Assembly (NCBI GenBank): GCA_030672545.1
Contig: DAOVGF010000093.1
Span: 1 to 9,817, forward strand
Direction: 5' to 3'
Source of the DNA: Candidatus Aerophobota bacterium
GTDB lineage: Bacteria; Aerophobota; Aerophobia; Aerophobales; Aerophobaceae
Length of the DNA: 9,817 nucleotides
The notes under the pieces are model-generated. The model searched no databases, had not been told where the DNA came from, and saw only the letters and a program-made list of their open reading frames with translations. A program made the translations under genes and the position numbers. Positions within the stretch are counted from its first letter, which is position 1, and each line of letters starts with the position of its first letter. Shown in pieces: positions 6,231 through 9,817 of the stretch.

Positions 6231-7159
6231 ATTTCCTCTCCCGCCCGGGCAAATAATTCTTTTTCCTTATCCTCAATTGCTTTTTCCACTTTCTTCAATA
6301 ATTCTTTATTTTCCTCCCGGAATAAATGTCTGAATCTTCCTTGCGACTTAAGCCAGTCCTGGGCAGGTTTCCTTTTCTTTCCCGGCTTGTAAGTAATACG
6401 ATATTTCCCATTTTCCACTTCATATAAAGGCCAAGCTCCAGTCAAAGTAGCCAATTTGGCTATTTCCATACTGAGCTCCGGCTTATACCGCCATCCCCGG
6501 GGACAAGGAGAGAGAATATTGATAAAAGTGGGGCCTTCCGTATTGAGAGCCTTCTCCACTTTTTTCATCAGATCATTATAAAAACCTGGGGAGGCTTGAG
6601 CGGCATAGGGAACTCCATGAGCCACCACAATTCGAGTAAGGTCCTTTCTCTGCTCCACCTTCCCCAGAGGAATGGCCTGACCGGGTGGCGAAGTAGTGGT
6701 ATGCGCTCCCATCGGGCTGGCGCTGGAACGTTGAATTCCGGTGTTCATATAAGCCTGGTTATCGTAGCAGATATAGAGTAGTTCATGTCCTCTTTCCAGT
6801 ACTCCGGAAAGAGCCTGAATTCCTATATCATAGGTTCCCCCGTCTCCACCAAAAGCCACAAATTTTACATTTTTACTTATCTTTCCCAATTTCTTAAAAT
6901 GTCGATAGGCTGTTTCCACACCTGAGAGAGTAGCCGCTACGTTCTCAAAGGCAGAATGAATCCAGGGAATCTTCCAGGCAGTGAAGGGATAAATAGAAGT
7001 AGCTACTTCCAGACAGCCGGTACAGGAAGCCGCTACTATGGGATATTCCGTGGCTAGTAGGACCTGCCTCACAATAACGGATGCCCCGCACCCCGGACAT
7101 AGTCGATGACCTCGACTAAGACGTTCTTCTCTTGTAGATAATTCTTTAAGTGACGGCAT
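6227..7159 (-). CDS. porB: Pyruvate:ferredoxin oxidoreductase, beta subunit
   Basis: This is the thiamine-diphosphate-binding subunit of the four-subunit POR, which oxidises pyruvate plus CoA to acetyl-CoA and CO2 and reduces ferredoxin. Cluster-ligand cysteines are C21 and C24 (CPGCG), C49 (SCTGC) and C219 (SPCPRGW). The 3- and 25-residue spacing fits the proximal [4Fe-4S] cluster of this enzyme family. The TPP/Mg motif runs from GDGGTYDIG (105-113) to N134 and YMNTG (137-141). I place the start at ATG 7159, because GAGGAG lies six bases upstream and family members begin near this point. The in-frame GTG at 7186 would add nine residues and overlap porA. With 310 residues it is near the usual size. 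It is the last gene of the por operon, 13 bases after porA, and its stop overlaps that of the convergent epimerase. Confidence 0.92.
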   Translation of the reverse strand: MPSLKELSTREERLSRGHRLCPGCGASVIVRQVLLATEYPIVAASCTGCLEVATSIYPFTAWKIPWIHSAFENVAATLSGVETAYRHFKKLGKISKNVKFVAFGGDGGTYDIGIQALSGVLERGHELLYICYDNQAYMNTGIQRSSASPMGAHTTTSPPGQAIPLGKVEQRKDLTRIVVAHGVPYAAQASPGFYNDLMKKVEKALNTEGPTFINILSPCPRGWRYKPELSMEIAKLATLTGAWPLYEVENGKYRITYKPGKKRKPAQDWLKSQGRFRHLFREENKELLKKVEKAIEDKEKELFARAGEEI

Positions 7160-7165
7160 TTTAAT

Positions 7166-7171
7166 CTCCTC
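7166..7171 (-). promoter_or_regulatory. Ribosome binding site that decides the porB start
   Basis: GAGGAG on the minus strand lies six bases before ATG 7159. It sits between the porA stop (7173-7175) and that ATG, inside the reading frame that a GTG start at 7186 would use, which argues against the longer form. Confidence 0.75.
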
Positions 7172-7172
7172 G

Positions 7173-8354
7173 TTATTCTCTAACACCCAGATAATTAACT
7201 AATTGAGAAACTTTACCTGATTGAGCTGCTTTAGCTAAGTCGTGGTATACCTGTTTTATCTGATTTATTCCCGTGTCTCTTCCTCCCAGACCATAAATGT
7301 AGCTTATCACTAAAGGTTTCTTTTGTTCTTCAAAAAGGGCCGAACGTACTTCCAGAAAAATCGGGCCGCCTATCGCTCCGAAAGAAGCTGAACGATCCAT
7401 TACCGCCACGGCCTTGGCCTTACTTAACTTTTGGATGATCTCCTTCTGCGGAAAAGGACGAAAAGTTCTTATTTTCAAAAGGCCGGCCCGGACTCCTTCT
7501 TCTCTCAATTCATCTACGGTTGCCTTCACCGTTCCGGCCGTAGAGCCGGCAGCGATCACCACTAAATCAGCATCCTGCAGATGATAATCTTCTAATAAAC
7601 CATAAAATCTTCCCGTCAGCTCTCCAAACTGCTTACCCACTTTTTTCACTACCTCAGGAGCCTTCTCCATAGCTTCTACCTGCTGCCTTTTATGCTCGAA
7701 GTAATAATCGAAGAGATCCAGTGGTCCATAGGTTACCGGATTATCAATATCTAATAGAGAATGGATATTTTTGAATTCTCCAATGAAATTCCTGGCCACT
7801 TTATCTTCTAAAACGGCTACCCCCTCGGTCCCATGGGAAATAATAAATCCGTCAAAACAAACCATCACCGGCAGAAGCACATTCCTATCCTCGCCAATAG
7901 GCAGAGCTTGGATAAGATTATCGTAAACCTCCTGACAATTTTCACTGTAAAGCTGAATCCAGCCGGAATCTCTAGCTCCCATTGAATCAGAGTGATCACA
8001 ATGAATATTAATCGGCCCACTAAGGGCCCGATTAACTACCGGCATTACAATAGGTAGCCGATAGGAAGCGGCAATATAGATAATTTCCCACATCAGAGCC
8101 AAACCATTAGCTGAAGTAGCGGTCATAGCCCGAGCACCAGCCGCTGCCGCTCCCACACAGGCACTCATAGCTGAATGTTCTGACTCCACCCTGATCATAT
8201 CAGTAGAAACTCGTCCCTCAGCCACGAACTCGGAGAATTTCTGAACCGTCTCCGTCTGAGGCGTGATGGGATAAGCAGCTAAAACATCCGGGTTAATCTG
8301 ACGCATAGCCTCAGCAGCTATCTCATCCCCGGTAAAAGCCATTACTTTTTCCAT
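7173..8354 (-). CDS. porA: Pyruvate:ferredoxin oxidoreductase, alpha subunit
   Basis: The 393-residue alpha subunit forms the pyrimidine side of the TPP site and much of the substrate pocket. The N-terminal YPITPQT (28-34) is the hallmark of 2-oxoacid:ferredoxin oxidoreductase alpha subunits. VESEHSAMSACVGAAAAGARAMTATSANGLALM (56-88) carries the glutamate that activates the cofactor. NRA (108-110) and HSDSMGARDSGW (121-132) are typical of pyruvate-type enzymes. The C-terminal half contains the transketolase-like segment DLVVIAAGSTAG...LKIRTFRPFP. The start ATG has GGAGG seven bases upstream. It lies one base after the porD stop, so translation is likely coupled. Length and gene order match the Thermotoga-type POR, which favours pyruvate, though related 2-oxoisovalerate enzymes cannot be fully excluded. 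Confidence 0.93.
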   Translation of the reverse strand: MEKVMAFTGDEIAAEAMRQINPDVLAAYPITPQTETVQKFSEFVAEGRVSTDMIRVESEHSAMSACVGAAAAGARAMTATSANGLALMWEIIYIAASYRLPIVMPVVNRALSGPINIHCDHSDSMGARDSGWIQLYSENCQEVYDNLIQALPIGEDRNVLLPVMVCFDGFIISHGTEGVAVLEDKVARNFIGEFKNIHSLLDIDNPVTYGPLDLFDYYFEHKRQQVEAMEKAPEVVKKVGKQFGELTGRFYGLLEDYHLQDADLVVIAAGSTAGTVKATVDELREEGVRAGLLKIRTFRPFPQKEIIQKLSKAKAVAVMDRSASFGAIGGPIFLEVRSALFEEQKKPLVISYIYGLGGRDTGINQIKQVYHDLAKAAQSGKVSQLVNYLGVRE

Positions 8355-8355
8355 T

Positions 8356-8664
8356 CTACGGCCTCCCTCCCTGGTCCTTTCGAAACTTACTCTCTTCTTC
8401 CATAGTTATAGCCTCAAAAGGACATTCCTGAGCACATATACCACATCCCTTACAGTGCTCATAGTAAAATCCTTTAACTTTCTTATCCTCAACTATCACA
8501 CTCCCGTCAGGACAATAAATCCAGCAGAATAAACATTGCTTGCATTTATCTTCATGCCATATGGGACGAAAAGTTCTCCACCCACCAGTCTCGTATTTTT
8601 GGGCATTACCCGCTTCCAGAATTAATCCCCCCCAGGGAATATCTTTCCAGCCTTTTAGCTTCAT
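8356..8664 (-). CDS. porD: Pyruvate:ferredoxin oxidoreductase, delta subunit (2[4Fe-4S] ferredoxin-like)
   Basis: This small electron-transfer subunit of 102 residues carries two classic ferredoxin cysteine motifs: C41, C44, C47, C51 (CKQCLFCWIYCP) and C71, C74, C77, C81 (CKGCGICAQECP). Each set binds parts of the two [4Fe-4S] clusters that pass electrons from the TPP site to soluble ferredoxin. The N-terminus (WKDIPWGG, then GGWRTFRPIWHEDKC) is the conserved PorD lead-in, which sets it apart from free ferredoxins. Its ATG overlaps the porG stop as ATGA, and its TAG lies one base before the porA start, so the four subunits are probably made together. Confidence 0.93.
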   Translation of the reverse strand: MKLKGWKDIPWGGLILEAGNAQKYETGGWRTFRPIWHEDKCKQCLFCWIYCPDGSVIVEDKKVKGFYYEHCKGCGICAQECPFEAITMEEESKFRKDQGGRP

Positions 8665-9233
8665 TGAGACTCGACCTCCTCATAGGCTTTCTTAATCGCC
8701 TTAATATTACCTTCCACAATTTGACTTCCGAACTTTTTTTCAAATTTTTTCTTGATACTATCCATAAGAGTATCCAGCTTGATCAGTTGAGTAGCCGCCA
8801 CCAGGGCTCCCAGCATAGGCATATTGGGCAAATTACGCTTCAAGATATCCAGAGAAATCCCGGTGGCATTCACAGCATAAACCTGGCTTTTTTTCCATCC
8901 GACTTTTTTCCCGATTTCTTCCGAACTCTTGGTTGTATTTACCAGAATAAACCCTTTGTCTAAAAGGCCAGCGGTTACATCAACCACATCCAATAAGCTA
9001 TCATCAAGAACAACTACCGCCGCAGGTGAGGTCACCTGACAATGTCTCCGGATAGGTTGAGTACTCATTCGAGTATAAGCTCTTATGGGAGCACCTTCTC
9101 TTTCCGGACCATATTCGGGAAAACCCTGAATATATTTCCCTTCTTTGAGACCAGCCTCAGCCAGCATCAGGGCGGCTGTTTTTGCTCCCTGCCCAGCTCT
9201 CCCGTGCCAGCATATCTCAGTAATCTGAGCCAT
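8661..9233 (-). CDS. porG: Pyruvate:ferredoxin oxidoreductase, gamma subunit
   Basis: The 190-residue gamma subunit (also called PorC) binds CoA and completes the heterotetramer. It shows the family motif WHGRAGQGAKTAA near the start (9-21) and FPEYGPEREGAPI at 38-50, followed by a domain rich in hydrophobic strands (VVVLDDSLLD). Start ATG 9233 has AAGGAG (9240-9245) six bases upstream. It is the first gene of the porG-D-A-B operon, with its own consensus promoter about 50 bases ahead. The order gamma-delta-alpha-beta is that of the POR of Thermotoga and similar anaerobes. Confidence 0.92.
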   Translation of the reverse strand: MAQITEICWHGRAGQGAKTAALMLAEAGLKEGKYIQGFPEYGPEREGAPIRAYTRMSTQPIRRHCQVTSPAAVVVLDDSLLDVVDVTAGLLDKGFILVNTTKSSEEIGKKVGWKKSQVYAVNATGISLDILKRNLPNMPMLGALVAATQLIKLDTLMDSIKKKFEKKFGSQIVEGNIKAIKKAYEEVESQ

Positions 9234-9288
9234 TCATCACTCCTTTTTAATTACCCTAAAGGCTATTTCACTAACAAAAAATCAAGTT

Positions 9289-9317
9289 ATTATATGGAAA
9301 AATCCCGGACTTGTCAA
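9289..9317 (-). promoter_or_regulatory. Perfect-consensus sigma70 promoter of the por operon
   Basis: On the minus strand TTGACA (9312-9317) is followed after exactly 17 bases by TATAAT (9289-9294); both hexamers are perfect consensus. Transcription should begin near 9282, leaving a leader of about 48 bases before porG. The -35 box lies in the perfect dyad GTCAA-A-TTGAC (9313-9323 on the plus strand), and TTGACGGGATTGACG (9319-9333) holds a direct repeat of TTGACG. These are candidate regulator sites that could restrain an otherwise very strong promoter. Confidence 0.8.
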
Positions 9318-9329
9318 ATTGACGGGATT
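9298..9329 (-). terminator. Probable terminator of the NifX-like gene, overlapping the por promoter
   Basis: On the minus strand AATCCCG (9329-9323) pairs with CGGGATT (9307-9301) around a 15-base loop, and the T-stretch continues to 9298. It starts 10 bases after the stop of the NifX-like gene. The T-run is short, so termination may be partial. Its 3' arm lies in the spacer of the por promoter. Confidence 0.5.
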
Positions 9330-9339
9330 GACGATTACC

Positions 9340-9651
9340 TCATTCCTTCAGAATCTTAAGGGCAACCTCTTGAGCTACTCCTTTTCTCTCCTGAAATTCT
9401 AACCCTCTACTGATTAGAGCTGCCTTCATATTTGCCCCTAATTTTCCGGCAACCACTATGCTTACACCTTTATCCGCCAGCATTTTAGCCACCCCAAAGC
9501 CAGCCCCTCCTCCCCCAATGTGGAAAGGATTGGACATTAACTCCAGGTACTCTCCCTGTTCCCCAAAAATGGTATAATATGGGGCCCGACCAGCGTTATC
9601 AGCAATCTGCGAATTGGTACCCTTGGATAATGCTGCTACAGCTATCTTCAT
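9340..9651 (-). CDS. NifX/NifB-type dinitrogenase iron-molybdenum cofactor family protein
   Basis: This is a small cytosolic protein of 103 residues from the family that includes NifX, NifY and the C-terminal domain of NifB. Members bind FeMo-cofactor precursors or other metal-sulfur clusters, but many non-nitrogen-fixing anaerobes carry stand-alone copies of unknown role. Recognisable segments are the N-terminal MKIAVAA strand, the GRAPYYTIF segment at 21-29, the glycine-rich stretch HIGGGGAGFGVAKMLADKGVSIVVAGKLGANM (44-75), and the C-terminal QEVALKILKE helix. No other nif gene is visible, so nitrogen fixation should not be inferred. The start ATG overlaps the stop of the upstream membrane protein as ATGA. 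A ribosome binding site identical over 11 bases to the anti-SD complement precedes it. A hairpin downstream probably separates it from the por operon. Confidence 0.85.
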   Translation of the reverse strand: MKIAVAALSKGTNSQIADNAGRAPYYTIFGEQGEYLELMSNPFHIGGGGAGFGVAKMLADKGVSIVVAGKLGANMKAALISRGLEFQERKGVAQEVALKILKE

Positions 9652-9817
9652 CTCTGATCACCTCCTAACCAATCAAAAACCAAACCAGTGATGATAGAAA
9701 ACAAAATCATATAAACCGTGAGCACCACAGTGAATATGAGACCAAAGTAGTAGACTATTATGGGCAAAAGCGGAATTTTAACGGCCCGATTGTAAAGAAA
9801 GGTAGCCACCAGACCTT
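9648..9817 (-). CDS. C-terminal part of a membrane protein, probably a permease (partial)
   Basis: An open frame enters from the right edge and ends at a TGA (9648-9650) overlapping the next start as ATGA. The 55 visible residues contain FLYNRAVKIPLLPIIVYYFG, then a strongly hydrophobic run of about 28 residues (FTVVLTVYMILFSIITGLVF) and a short polar tail DWLGGDQR. This is a membrane-spanning C-terminus. The KIPLLP..YYFG segment resembles the C-terminal half of DUF318/YraQ-type putative permeases, which I recall often sit beside NifX-like small proteins, but family assignment from this fragment is tentative. The N-terminus lies outside the window. Confidence 0.6.
   Translation of the reverse strand, partial: GLVATFLYNRAVKIPLLPIIVYYFGLIFTVVLTVYMILFSIITGLVFDWLGGDQR
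9656..9666 (-). promoter_or_regulatory. Full-length Shine-Dalgarno sequence of the NifX-like gene
   Basis: AGGAGGTGATC on the minus strand is fully complementary to the usual 3' end of 16S rRNA (GATCACCTCCT). The AGGAGG core is nine bases before ATG 9651, so strong initiation is expected despite the overlap with the upstream gene end. Confidence 0.75.

Noticed and set aside
7160..7186. GTG start nine codons upstream for porB
   Set aside because: The GAGGAG binding site falls within that extension and is correctly spaced for ATG 7159; the extra residues are not typical of PorB.
9042..9359. 105-codon open frame on the plus strand opposite porG
   Set aside because: It is antisense to porG and runs through the por promoter and into the NifX-like gene end; the protein has no recognisable motif.
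9340..9651. Nitrogen fixation locus suggested by the NifX-like protein
   Set aside because: No nifH, nifD, nifK, nifE, nifN or nifB is visible, and small stand-alone proteins of this family occur in many organisms that do not fix nitrogen.

Overview
The window looks like chromosomal DNA of an anaerobic bacterium. The consensus-like sigma70 promoters, the strong AGGAG ribosome binding sites and an 11-base exact match to the anti-Shine-Dalgarno region of 16S rRNA point to a bacterium. The four-subunit pyruvate:ferredoxin oxidoreductase points to anaerobic metabolism; this form is common in thermophilic and deep-branching anaerobes. The thymidylate synthase resembles the archaeal/methanogen type, which suggests a deep-branching or uncultured lineage. 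I cannot name a phylum from the sequence alone. I see no tRNA, rRNA, CRISPR array, insertion sequence or integrase.

Layout. Positions 1-367 hold no convincing gene. They contain a nested series of complementary segments (about 46-180) that could fold into a long imperfect hairpin, an AT-rich inverted repeat (194-229), and a good promoter (287-315) with a perfect 16-bp dyad on the predicted transcription start. From 368 to 6230 a tightly packed plus-strand operon encodes a zinc-dependent polyol/alcohol dehydrogenase, an FGGY sugar kinase, a GatA-type amidotransferase A subunit, a divergent thymidylate synthase and a GalE-like nucleotide-sugar epimerase. Gaps are 17 and 26 bases, followed by overlaps of 4 and 11 bases.

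From 9817 down to 6227 everything is on the minus strand. In transcription order this is the C-terminal end of a membrane protein (probably a permease), a NifX-like small protein, then porG-porD-porA-porB. The por operon has its own promoter with perfect consensus hexamers (TTGACA-17-TATAAT), interleaved with a probable terminator of the NifX-like gene. The two transcription units converge at 6227-6230, where the stop codons of the epimerase and porB overlap in TTAA. A strong hairpin with a T-run on the porB side lies inside the end of the epimerase coding sequence.

How the genes work together. The dehydrogenase and kinase form a plausible route that oxidises a polyol to a ketose and phosphorylates it, feeding central carbon metabolism. 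The por complex then converts pyruvate to acetyl-CoA with reduced ferredoxin. The amidase, thymidylate synthase and epimerase are housekeeping-type enzymes co-transcribed with the sugar genes for no obvious pathway reason. I found no clearly novel system. The most unusual points are the gatA-thymidylate synthase coupling, the compact regulatory region in front of porG, and the structured region at the left end.
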